DNA from: Myxococcales bacterium UBA5297
GTDB lineage: Bacteria > Myxococcota > Myxococcia > Myxococcales > UBA5297
NCBI GenBank assembly: GCA_002408385.1
Contig: DHSB01000254.1
Coordinates: 1 to 8,816 of the forward strand
Direction: 5' to 3'
DNA length: 8,816 nt
Part shown: positions 1 to 7,900 of the stretch, piece by piece
Numbering within the stretch: the first letter of the stretch is position 1
Layout: each line of letters begins with the position of its first letter
The notes under the pieces: generated by a model
Database searches by the model: none
Told to the model about the DNA's origin: nothing
The model's input: the letters and a program-made list of their open reading frames with translations, nothing else
Position numbers and translations under genes: made by a program

Positions 1-412
1 GCCCTCGCGGAAATGCCGCGGGGGGGGGGCGACCGGGAGTGCTCGTCTCGCGGCTACGCACGCCCACCGCAGGGACACAATCCAACAGGCTCTGCGCGCG
101 GACCGGCGCTCGACAACAAGCCCCTGCCCAACGCAGCGACTCGCGCGCGCAGGTCCGCGAGGGATTGGGCGCGATGTCCGCCTTCTCGGGTGAAGCTGAT
201 CGGCGACGAGCCGCTCGACGCGAGAGCCGCCTCCCCCCAGGCGCTGCAGGAGACGTCGGGGCCGCTCTGATACCTGCTTGGCTCGTGCGGCTCGCCAGGC
301 ATTCGACTATGGCCAAGGTGCCCCGCCATACTTTGTCGGTGGGCAACGACTCGACCTTCTTGTCTGGCTGCGCCGTCGGAACTGGCGACCCGAGTGCGGC
401 TGGGGCCTCGCG
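1..412. other. Left-edge region with no supportable gene
   Basis: Several open frames cross this stretch on both strands, but all give Arg/Ala/Pro/Ser-rich low-complexity translations. None shows a recognisable motif, a start with a ribosome-binding site, or the codon bias of the genes further right. A run of ten G residues lies at 20-29. No clear promoter for the gene beginning at 413 could be seen. It is most likely intergenic sequence, possibly with decayed coding material. Confidence 0.5.
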
Positions 413-1540
413 TTGACCAACTCCCTCTGCCCAAACCCGCGCTGCAGGGCGCTTCGAGTCGGCGGCCACGTCTGTCCACGCTGCGGGGTCATCTATGCCA
501 AGGCGGAGGCCCGCGCCGTCGCACAGCGGCAGATGGCCCCCTCCGTCGACAAGCCGGCCGGCCCGCAGCCTCCATTGCCCCCGGCGTATCCCGACCCGTT
601 CCCCCCGCCGCAAGCCTTCCCGCCGCCGCAGAACCAAGGGACCTTCGCGCCGCAAGACCTCGACAGATTCGCGCCGCCGCCCTACTACGGCCCACCAGCG
701 TCGCCCCAGGATGACGGCCCTTTCGCTCCACCCGCGGCCTTTCCCGTCTCGGACGAAGCGCTGTTCCACGACCCAGGCTCAGAGAAAGCGCTCGAGGACA
801 CGCTGCGCCTCATCGCCATTCCCGCCGCGCTCCTCGGCGCCTGGCTGCTGATGCACACCAGCAGCGGGCGCTCACTCGGGCGCATCTTCTTCTCGATGTG
901 GGTCCACGAGCTCGGGCACTCGGTCGCCGCGTGGTTCTGCGGCTTCCACGCCGTCCCGCTGCCCTGGTTCACGCCGGTCGCCGACAACCGCTCCATCATC
1001 AACACCGCGATGCTGGCCGCCCCGCTGGTCTACTTCGGGCACAGGGCCTGGAACGCGAAGAGCCGGCCGCTCATCGCCGCCGCGGGCGCGCTGCTCCTGC
1101 TACAGCTCGTCTGCACCTTCGTGCTGAGCATCCCCAGCGCGCGCGCCTTCTTCATCTTCGGCGGCGACGCGGGCTGCCTCGTGTTCGGTACGGCGCTGAT
1201 CCTCACCTTCTTCGCGCCGGCCGAGAGCAAGCTGCGGCGCCATCACCTGCGCTGGGGCTTTCTCGTCATCGGCGCGGTCTCCTTCATGGACGTCTTCGAG
1301 GGGTGGTGGGCGGCGCGCCACGACTCGGATCGCATCGCCTACGGCACGCACGAGCTCGCCGGGCTGAGCGACGCGAGCAAGCTCACCGAGACCTTCGGCT
1401 GGACCGAGAGCCAGATGGTGCGCGCCTACGTCGTGCTCGGCGTCGTCTGCCTGTTGGTCATGGCCGCGGTCTACGCCCGCGCAGTCTGGAAGCCGGAGTG
1501 GCTGCGCTCGGTCCGCAGGGCTCTCGGCAAGGGCGCGTAG
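413..1540 (+). CDS. M50-like membrane zinc metalloprotease with N-terminal zinc ribbon
   Basis: This is a predicted integral-membrane zinc metallopeptidase of the site-2-protease/M50B type; such enzymes cleave substrates within or next to the membrane. Numbered from the TTG at 413 (375 aa), Cys6, Cys11, Cys21 and Cys24 form a C-x4-C-x9-C-x2-C zinc ribbon ending in CPRCGVIYAK. A Pro/Phe/Gln-rich linker follows at about 43-111. A hydrophobic part then begins at about 130 with some six or seven membrane segments. The HExxH motif HELGH is at 165-169 inside the second segment, and FGGDAG at 249-254 places Asp252 as a candidate third zinc ligand. The usual NPxPxxxLDG motif is not visible, so proteolytic activity is inferred. 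The frame stays open back to a TTG at 278. I prefer 413 because it puts the zinc ribbon at the very N-terminus, but neither start has a good ribosome-binding site. It ends 62 bases from the convergent U32 gene and has no same-strand partner in view. Confidence 0.85.
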   Translation: MTNSLCPNPRCRALRVGGHVCPRCGVIYAKAEARAVAQRQMAPSVDKPAGPQPPLPPAYPDPFPPPQAFPPPQNQGTFAPQDLDRFAPPPYYGPPASPQDDGPFAPPAAFPVSDEALFHDPGSEKALEDTLRLIAIPAALLGAWLLMHTSSGRSLGRIFFSMWVHELGHSVAAWFCGFHAVPLPWFTPVADNRSIINTAMLAAPLVYFGHRAWNAKSRPLIAAAGALLLLQLVCTFVLSIPSARAFFIFGGDAGCLVFGTALILTFFAPAESKLRRHHLRWGFLVIGAVSFMDVFEGWWAARHDSDRIAYGTHELAGLSDASKLTETFGWTESQMVRAYVVLGVVCLLVMAAVYARAVWKPEWLRSVRRALGKGA

Positions 1541-1602
1541 AGCCGAGGCGAACCGAGAGCCGCGCGCCAGCCCGATCGCGCTTCAGGTTCGATGCAGGCC
1601 CG

Positions 1603-3354
1603 TCACGCGAGCAGGCGGTCGAAGTTGAAGCGCGAGCTCTGGCCGGCGCGCTCGTTCCACTCGGACATCGGATCCGGCGAGCCCACGAGATCGACGACGA
1701 GGTGCGCCGCCTCCCGGGGAAGGCGCTGCCCGCGCAGATCGAACGGGTCCACCGGACGAAGCTCCCACAGCGCCCCTGCGCGCCTCGTCCTGAGCCGCGC
1801 CCCGAATCGGTCCGCGACCTCGGCCCCGACCACAGCCGCAGGAAGCTCCGCGCGCGTCGTCATCAGCGCCGGGCGGCCGAAGACCACGATCGAGCAAGGC
1901 AGCCGGGCCCGCCGCAGCAACGCCTCGATCTTGAGCGCGTCCGCCTCGACCGAGACGGTCGCCTCCTCAAAGCCGCGCCGCGCGAGCTCGTCGGCAGCGA
2001 GGGCGTTGAGGATCGCCAGGCCCGGACCGCCGACGATCCGCGCGCCGACGCGCCGGGCGAGCTGCCAGCCTCCCCACGTGTTCACCTCGACCGCGGCTCC
2101 GCGCGCGGTCGCCGCCGCGACCAGCGACTCGCCCTCCGCCCGGTCCTCCTCGAAGAAGACGCCCGGCAGGGCCGCGACGAGGGGAATGCCCGGGTGCGCC
2201 GCGACCAGCCGCTCGAGACCTTCGGCGTCGAGCCCTTCGACGATGGCGCCGCCTCGCGGACGGAGCCTTTCGAGCACACCAGAGGCCTGATCGGCGGAAA
2301 GCCGAACGCGGTCGGGGCGCGGGCTCTCGGGAGCGACGGCGATCTCGAGCTCGCCCAGCAGCGCCACCACGCCGGCGCGAAGCGGCGCCCGGTCGGCGGC
2401 GCCCACATCCTTTGGCCCGGCCCCGACCTCCTCGGCCTCCGGCTCGGTGACCTCCACCAGCCCGTCGCGCTTGTCGTCCAGATAGCCGGACGTCAGCTTT
2501 CGGCCCGGCGTCGCGCCGCGCCGCTGGGCCTCGCGCGCGAGCTCTTCGAGCGGCGCGGTCCCGTCGATCGCCTTGCGCAGCAGCGTGACCGAGGCGCGCA
2601 CCCAGGTCGGGTTCTTCATCCGCCCCTCGAGCTTCAGAGCCCGGACGCCCGCGGCCCGGAGCTCGTCGACTCGCGTGGCGAGCGACAGGTCGTGCATCGA
2701 GAAGGGCGTCCCGCCGGGCCTGCCGTCGAGCGTCCAGGGGACGCGACAGGGTCCGGTGCACGCGCCGCGATTGCCGCTGCGCCCGCCGACCCAGCTCGAC
2801 AGCAGGCAACGGCCCGAGACGCAGAAGCAGAGCGCGCCGTGGACGAAGACCTCGGTCTCGACCTCGGCGACGCTCGATGCGGTGGCTATCTCCGCGAGCG
2901 TCATCTCGCGCGCGAGTACGACCCGGCGCGCGCCCAGCTCGCGCGCTGCCTCGACGTCGGCGCTGTTGGCGACACAAGCCTGGGTGCTCAGGTGGTACTC
3001 GAGCTCCGGGAAATGGGGCTTGAGCGCGAGCAGCGCCGGATCGCGCAGCAGCACGGCATCGACCTTCAGCCGGCTCGCCAGCTCGAGCATGCGCGCGGCC
3101 TGCGACAGCTCGTCCTGGGCAAGGTCGATGTTCAAGGTGAGGTAGATGCGACGGCCCTGCCCGTGCGCGAGCGCGCAGGCCTGGGCGAGCTCCTGCTCGG
3201 AGAAGTTTCGGGCGCGCCGCCGGGCGTTGAGCGAGGTCAGGCCAAGGAAAACCGCGTCGGCCCCGGCCTCGAGGGCCGCCTCGAGACAGGCCCGGTCGCC
3301 GGCGGGGGCGAGCAGCTCGAGAGCAGGCCGCTGATTGGATGGGAGCTGTTCCAT
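1603..3354 (-). CDS. U32 family protein (peptidase U32 / Fe-S hydroxylase relatives), two-barrel form
   Basis: The product (583 aa from the chosen ATG) is a clear U32 family member. The family was first named for collagenase-like peptidases. Characterised E. coli members (RlhA, TrhP, UbiU/UbiV) instead act in rRNA or tRNA hydroxylation and oxygen-independent ubiquinone hydroxylation, several with a 4Fe-4S cluster. The N-terminal barrel starts with ELLAPAGD (13-20) and GADAVFLG (31-38). The family signature EVFVHGALCFCVSGRCLLS spans 168-186, with Cys176, Cys178 and Cys183, then Cys199 and Cys203, and KLEGRMK at 241-247. A second, more divergent barrel-like half covers about 320-545 and carries GGPGLAILN (442-450) and VFGRPALM (491-498), the GRxxLM element of long U32 proteins. 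The start at 3354 is favoured over an in-frame ATG at 3426 because AGGGA lies 9 bases upstream of it. No signal peptide is seen, so it is cytoplasmic. The exact substrate (RNA, quinone or peptide) cannot be assigned. It is transcribed divergently from the barrel gene. Confidence 0.95.
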   Translation of the reverse strand: MEQLPSNQRPALELLAPAGDRACLEAALEAGADAVFLGLTSLNARRRARNFSEQELAQACALAHGQGRRIYLTLNIDLAQDELSQAARMLELASRLKVDAVLLRDPALLALKPHFPELEYHLSTQACVANSADVEAARELGARRVVLAREMTLAEIATASSVAEVETEVFVHGALCFCVSGRCLLSSWVGGRSGNRGACTGPCRVPWTLDGRPGGTPFSMHDLSLATRVDELRAAGVRALKLEGRMKNPTWVRASVTLLRKAIDGTAPLEELAREAQRRGATPGRKLTSGYLDDKRDGLVEVTEPEAEEVGAGPKDVGAADRAPLRAGVVALLGELEIAVAPESPRPDRVRLSADQASGVLERLRPRGGAIVEGLDAEGLERLVAAHPGIPLVAALPGVFFEEDRAEGESLVAAATARGAAVEVNTWGGWQLARRVGARIVGGPGLAILNALAADELARRGFEEATVSVEADALKIEALLRRARLPCSIVVFGRPALMTTRAELPAAVVGAEVADRFGARLRTRRAGALWELRPVDPFDLRGQRLPREAAHLVVDLVGSPDPMSEWNERAGQSSRFNFDRLLA

Positions 3355-3363
3355 GCTGGTTGG

Positions 3364-3368
3364 TCCCT
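3364..3368 (-). promoter_or_regulatory. Ribosome-binding site of the U32 gene
   Basis: AGGGA on the minus strand, 9 bases before the ATG at 3354. It supports this start over the in-frame ATG at 3426, which has no comparable purine-rich site. Confidence 0.65.
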
Positions 3369-3535
3369 GAACTGCGGTGCTCTCGTCGCGCTTCCCGGCG
3401 CCGGCCTCTCGTTCGAGGCGGCGCATGGTAGCTCAGCGGAGTCGGTCCACCGCGACGCGGGCCGCTGCCGGACCGGGGTTTTCGTGCGCGGGCGTTTGCG
3501 GAAACCTTCCGGTGCCAGACCGGCGGCTCCTCGCG

Positions 3536-3565
3536 TTGACCCTCCAAAAACCGGCCGCCTAAGAT
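3536..3565 (+). promoter_or_regulatory. Sigma-70-type promoter for the barrel/lipoprotein unit
   Basis: TTGACC (3536-3541) and TAAGAT (3560-3565) are separated by 18 bases, close to the housekeeping -35/-10 consensus. The A-rich run CAAAAA lies in the spacer, which is notable in so GC-rich a background. Transcription would start near 3572, about 30 bases before the ATG at 3602. No operator repeat was identified around it. Confidence 0.7.
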
Positions 3566-3591
3566 ACGCCCTTCGGCCCATTGTCAACTGC

Positions 3592-3595
3592 GAGG
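3592..3595 (+). promoter_or_regulatory. Ribosome-binding site of the barrel gene
   Basis: GAGG, 6 bases before the ATG at 3602. It selects this ATG over the upstream in-frame TTG at 3581, which would leave only about ten bases of leader from the predicted promoter. Confidence 0.7.
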
Positions 3596-3601
3596 CATTC
3601 G

Positions 3602-4885
3602 ATGCACTGGCCCGTCCCCGCCGCCTTGCGCCTCCGAAACAGCGGCCTCGCGGTCGCCCTCGCCGCGCTCGGCGTCCTCCTCTCGGCCCCGCCGGCCGCC
3701 GCCGACTCGGCCGAGACGCTGCCCGGCGGTGTCTTTCGCCTGCACGTGCGACCGATGGTCGCCGCCTTCAACGAGCGCTGGAGCAGCGACGGCGAGCGCG
3801 AGCAGCTCACGCACGACCTCGACGACGTGGAGCTCGACAACCAGGTCTTCACCGACCTCGGACAGCTCGAGCGCGTCTACGGCATGTCCGACGGCAGCCT
3901 GAGCGTCGGTCGCAGCCACATCCGCAGCGACGCGATGATCCAGGCCATCGTCTTCGCCGCCGAATACGGAGTGACCGACCGGCTGACGGTCGGCCTGATC
4001 GTCCCCTACGTCCGCGCAGTCAACAGCCTCGGCACCCTGTCGATGGACCCCGGCGACATCGGCCGCAACCCGGGCGACGGCAAGATCAAGGAGGACGACG
4101 CCGCCTACCTGCCGCTCGACCACGACAAAGACCCCTCGACCAAGCCTCTCGATCCGCTCGAGGTCAAGGACGTCAAGCGCATCCTCGAGGAGGACTACGG
4201 CTACGCGCCGCTCGACAGCTTCAAGACGCACGGCCTGGGCGACCTCGAGCTGGGGGCCAAGTACCGCGTCGTCGAGCTCGGCCCCTGGCACACCTCGCTG
4301 CAGGCCGGCGTGCGCGCCCCGACCGGCGACATCAGCGACCCGGACAACATCCTCGCCATCGGCCTGGGCGCGGGCTGCTGGGCGGCCGGGTTCGGCTGGC
4401 AGAACGACTTGCTGCCACACCGGGACGTGCGGCTGAACCTGACGCTCCGCTACAACCTGCAGCTCCCCGACAAGCAGGTGCGGCGCGTGCAGATGGCCGC
4501 CGATCTGCCGATTACCAGCGAGGACAACAAGGAGGAGGTTTGGCGCGACCTCGGCGACTCGTTCGAGGTCGAGGCCGCCGCGGCCTGGCGCCCGCTGCCG
4601 TGGCTGACGCCGTACCTGCGCTACAAGTACTTCGACAAGCAGCGCGACGAGATCCGCGGCAACCGGGGCCTGGGCTACGAGTCGCTGATGGATCTGACCG
4701 ACGGCAAGAACCACCTGCTCGAGGCGGGCATCACCTTCTCGACCCTCTCCTGGCTGCAGGCCGGCAAGACGCAGGTGCCGTTCGAGGCGACGCTCGCCTA
4801 CGAGCAGTCGATAGCCGGCAGGAATCGGGCCATCGTCACCCACACCGTCGCCCTCGACATGGCGACCTACTTCAAGGCCTTTTAG
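3602..4885 (+). CDS. Outer-membrane beta-barrel protein, Phenol_MetA_deg/transporter-like
   Basis: This is a predicted exported outer-membrane barrel of 427 aa. The N-terminus has basic residues (R10, R12), a hydrophobic stretch at about 15-28, and a signal peptidase I site after APPAAA (cleavage at about 34/35). The mature part is built of alternating amphipathic strands such as LTVGLIVPYVRAV and the segment GLGDLELGAKYR followed by GVRAPTGD. That pattern is typical of the family annotated as MetA-pathway phenol degradation or transporter proteins. The protein ends in ATYFKAF; a terminal Phe is the usual recognition signal for the outer-membrane assembly machinery. An acidic and Lys-rich loop (near GDGKIKEDDAAYLPLDHDKD) probably faces outside. 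Family members are poorly characterised, and a transport or sensing role and its ligand are unknown. It is the first gene behind the 3536-3565 promoter and is followed 108 bases later by the phosphodiesterase-like lipoprotein gene, so the two are probably co-expressed. Confidence 0.88.
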   Translation: MHWPVPAALRLRNSGLAVALAALGVLLSAPPAAADSAETLPGGVFRLHVRPMVAAFNERWSSDGEREQLTHDLDDVELDNQVFTDLGQLERVYGMSDGSLSVGRSHIRSDAMIQAIVFAAEYGVTDRLTVGLIVPYVRAVNSLGTLSMDPGDIGRNPGDGKIKEDDAAYLPLDHDKDPSTKPLDPLEVKDVKRILEEDYGYAPLDSFKTHGLGDLELGAKYRVVELGPWHTSLQAGVRAPTGDISDPDNILAIGLGAGCWAAGFGWQNDLLPHRDVRLNLTLRYNLQLPDKQVRRVQMAADLPITSEDNKEEVWRDLGDSFEVEAAAAWRPLPWLTPYLRYKYFDKQRDEIRGNRGLGYESLMDLTDGKNHLLEAGITFSTLSWLQAGKTQVPFEATLAYEQSIAGRNRAIVTHTVALDMATYFKAF

Positions 4886-4979
4886 CGCCCCGCCGCGGCT
4901 CGCCCGAGGCGCGACGCCGCGTCATTTCCCGTAGTCGAAGGACGGCAGTTCGAGCCCTCCCGGAGCGAGCGCCGACCTC
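4886..4979. other. Gap between barrel and lipoprotein genes
   Basis: I see no stem-loop followed by a T-run and no recognisable -35/-10 pair in this gap. This is consistent with read-through from the barrel gene into the next one. GC-rich short inverted segments are present but are not convincing as a terminator. Confidence 0.4.
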
Positions 4980-4985
4980 GAGGAA
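4980..4985 (+). promoter_or_regulatory. Ribosome-binding site of the lipoprotein gene
   Basis: GAGGAA, 8 bases before the ATG at 4994. It is a strong match to the anti-Shine-Dalgarno sequence and fixes the start, which also places the signal peptide correctly. Confidence 0.75.
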
Positions 4986-4993
4986 CGGCAGCC

Positions 4994-7900
4994 ATGACCG
5001 CATCGAAGCCCCGCCCTCGTACCCTCGCGCGCGTGCTGATAGCCGGCGCCACCCTCCTCGGCCTGGTGCTGGCCTGCGCCAGCTTCGAGGACCTCGACGT
5101 CTGGGCGCCGACGGTGGAGCACCAGGACATCAACTCCTGCGAGAGCGCCAACGCCGACAAGGCCATCGCCGCCCTGCTCGGCCTGGACAACGTCGAGATG
5201 GTCATGGCCTTTCGCGAAGGGCTCTACGAGGCCCACTCCAGGCGCGGCGTCGTCAAGTTCGCGCGCCGCCAGGAGCGCAGCGGCTACACCTACGAGTTGG
5301 TCTCCACCGAAGGAGAGAATCCGCTCGCCAACCAGGACGACAAGGCCTTCGCGCGCCTCGACGAGGAGCTCGAGGCGGGCTCGAACCCCAAGTCGACCGA
5401 CTACCGCGAGCAGGACCCGGGCTACAGCGGCCCCTCCGATCCGCGGATGACCTTCGTGCCGGCAGAGAAGATGAGCTACCCGCGGGCCTACGAGCGCATC
5501 GCGGCCTTCTTCGACAGCCCGCGCGCGCCCGACCTGATGATCGAGTTCAAGCCCTACGCGCTCTACCCGCTCGGCGAGCACGTCTCGGCGCACGGCTTTC
5601 TCAACGCGCTCTCCTCGCGCGGCGTGCTCGCCTTCGCGGGCGCGGGCATCAAGAAGGACGTCCGCTTCGAGCAGGTGCCGGCCAGCGTGGACATCGCGCC
5701 GACGCTGGCGCGGCTGCTCGGGTTCGAGAAGACTTTCGGCGTCGACGCCACCGGCCACTACAGCCACGACGTGTACCTGAAGCGCCAGGACGGCCACGTC
5801 CTCGAGGAGATCCTCGAGGGCCCGAACGCGCGCGCGAGCCGCGCGGTCATCATCGTCAACGACGCGCTGACCAACAGCGAGCTCGCCCACATGCTCGAGA
5901 GCGACGAGCCGCTGCCGATCTACCGCTGGTTCAGGGAGAACGGCGCCTGGTTCGACAACGGCGTCATCGTCAACTTCCCCTCCAACACCTACGCCAGCCA
6001 CAACACCATCGGCAGCGGCGCCTGGTCGGGCCACCACGGGCTGCTCGACAACAAGTTCTATCTGCGCGAGACGGGCGAGACGAAGGACCCGCTCTCGCAG
6101 GTGGTCAACTTCGGCAAGTTCGTCACCGACGAGGTCGAGACCCTGCACCAGGCGGTGCACCGCAACTTTTCCAACTGGCACGCCGAGCGCTCGCCGCTGG
6201 GCAACTTCACCGTCTCGATCAACTCGCCCTCGAGCAAGGGCGCCGACCTCGCCGCGCTCGACCTCATCGAGACCTACGACTGGAGCCGCTGCAAGGAGGC
6301 CGAGGAGTTCAAGGTCCCGCAGGTCGACCCGGCGCTCGAGGGCACGGCCCAGGCGGCCGACAACTTCGCGCTCTCGACCTTCTTCAAGGCCTTCCTCGGC
6401 AAGCTCGCCGACGGCTCGAAGTGCGTGCCCAACCCGCGCTTTGCCATCATCAACCTCGCGATGACCGACGACATCGCGCACCGCCGCGGCGCACACTCCG
6501 ATGGCCTGCGACGGGCCATCGCGCACACCGACGCGCGCATGGACCTCGCGATGAAGGCGATGAAGGCCGCCGGGGCCTTCGAGGAGACGGTCTTCGTGCT
6601 CACCTCCGACCACGGGCAGGTGCTGCAGGACCACGCGCGCATCCAAGAGGTCGCGCCGGCGCTCTACGACGCGAAGATCGGCAAGTTCCGCCTCACCGAC
6701 ACCGGCGTCTACCTGCTCGACTGCATCCCCAAGCCCGAGAAGCCCGACGGAGGAGGCGAGACGCGCGAGGAGTGTCCCGGCGCGCTCTTCTTCGACGTGC
6801 TCTCCCCTGCCGGCGAGGCGACCGAGGTGCCGGTCGAGAGCCTGGTAGTGCACGTCCAGCTCTCGCGCCCCGCGGCCATCTCCGCCGACGGCAAGGGCTG
6901 CGCCGAGGACCCGCGGACGATGAAGGCCTGGCTCGAAAACGAGCAGGGCGAGGTCTTCCCGGGCCGCATCACCTACTCGGCGACCAACAACGACGTGAAG
7001 TTCAGCCCCTTCGGCATCCTCGAGAGCCGCACGCACTACCGCTTCGTCCTGCAGGTGCGCGAGACGCGCGCCGAGACCCGCTTCACCACCGCCGAGGCCT
7101 ACGAAGGCGCCCTCCCGCCGGTGGCCGCTCGCACCTTCGCGCTGACCATCGCCGACTTCCAGTATCCCGAGCAGCTCCAGCAGCTCTTCAACAGCCTCAA
7201 GTCGACGATGCCGCCGATCCTCATCAACATGAACGAGCTGGCCATCGACGATCCGCAGGCCGAGCGTCAGACCGGCCGGGCGCTGATGGTCGGCGGCATG
7301 GGCGATCCGGAGACCACGCCTCCCGACGCCACCCTCGGCGCGGAGATCCCCAAGGCGAACAACACCAGCACCGCGCTGACGCTCTCGGGCCGGCTGCGCG
7401 GCCGCTGGCTGCTGCTGGGACCGGGCGAGGTGCACCTGACGGCCTCGGGCGTGCCGCTGGTCTTCCGCGAGTTCGTCACCTCCGGCGTCATCTCCGAGGA
7501 CGGCAAGGCCATCGAGGAGGGCGTGCTCACCGGAGTCATCAGCGTCCAGGAGCTGGGCGAGGCGCTCGACATCGACCTCTCGAGCATCTGCAGCGATCCG
7601 GCGACCAAGGAGGCTTGCGATGACGCCGGCAACATCCGCATGGCCGCCAAGCTCGTGGGCGTCGAGAACCCGCTCGCGTTCGCGCCCTTCATCACCAGCC
7701 CGGTGAACAAGAGCGTCGGCAACCCGCCGGACGGCACCGTCATCGAGGTCTACTTCAACGAGCCGGCCGACCAGGCCGCCACGAGCTTCGAGCTGTCGGT
7801 CTGCGACGAGTCGGGCATCGAGCGGCCGCCCTCCGGAAGTGACGCGTTGAGCTGGTCGTGCAACCAGGCAGGCTCGACCCTGGTGGCGGGTGAGGCGAGG

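Noticed and set aside
1541..1602. Bidirectional terminator between the convergent M50-like and U32 genes
   Set aside because: The 62 bases hold GC-rich short repeats, but I could not find a clear stem with a T-run on either strand.
3355..3426. N-terminal extension of the U32 protein to the ATG at 3426
   Set aside because: The added 24 residues are unlike U32 N-termini, and the downstream ATG at 3354 has a well-placed AGGGA.
3427..3500. tRNA-like sequence (GGTAGCTCAGCGGA, then GGGGTTTTCG further on)
   Set aside because: The D-arm-like start has no matching GAGC strand, no anticodon stem could be formed, and the T-loop is not canonical, so it is a chance resemblance.
3584..4843. A 419-codon minus-strand open frame opposite the barrel gene
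   Set aside because: The plus strand has promoter, ribosome-binding site, signal peptide and terminal Phe; the minus frame has none of these and is a codon-bias shadow.
898..7623. A 2241-codon plus-strand open frame crossing the M50-like, U32, barrel and lipoprotein genes
   Set aside because: It overlaps four well-supported genes, is extremely Arg/Ala/Pro-rich and has no domain. In high-GC DNA, stop codons are rare in off-frames, so such long frames arise by chance.
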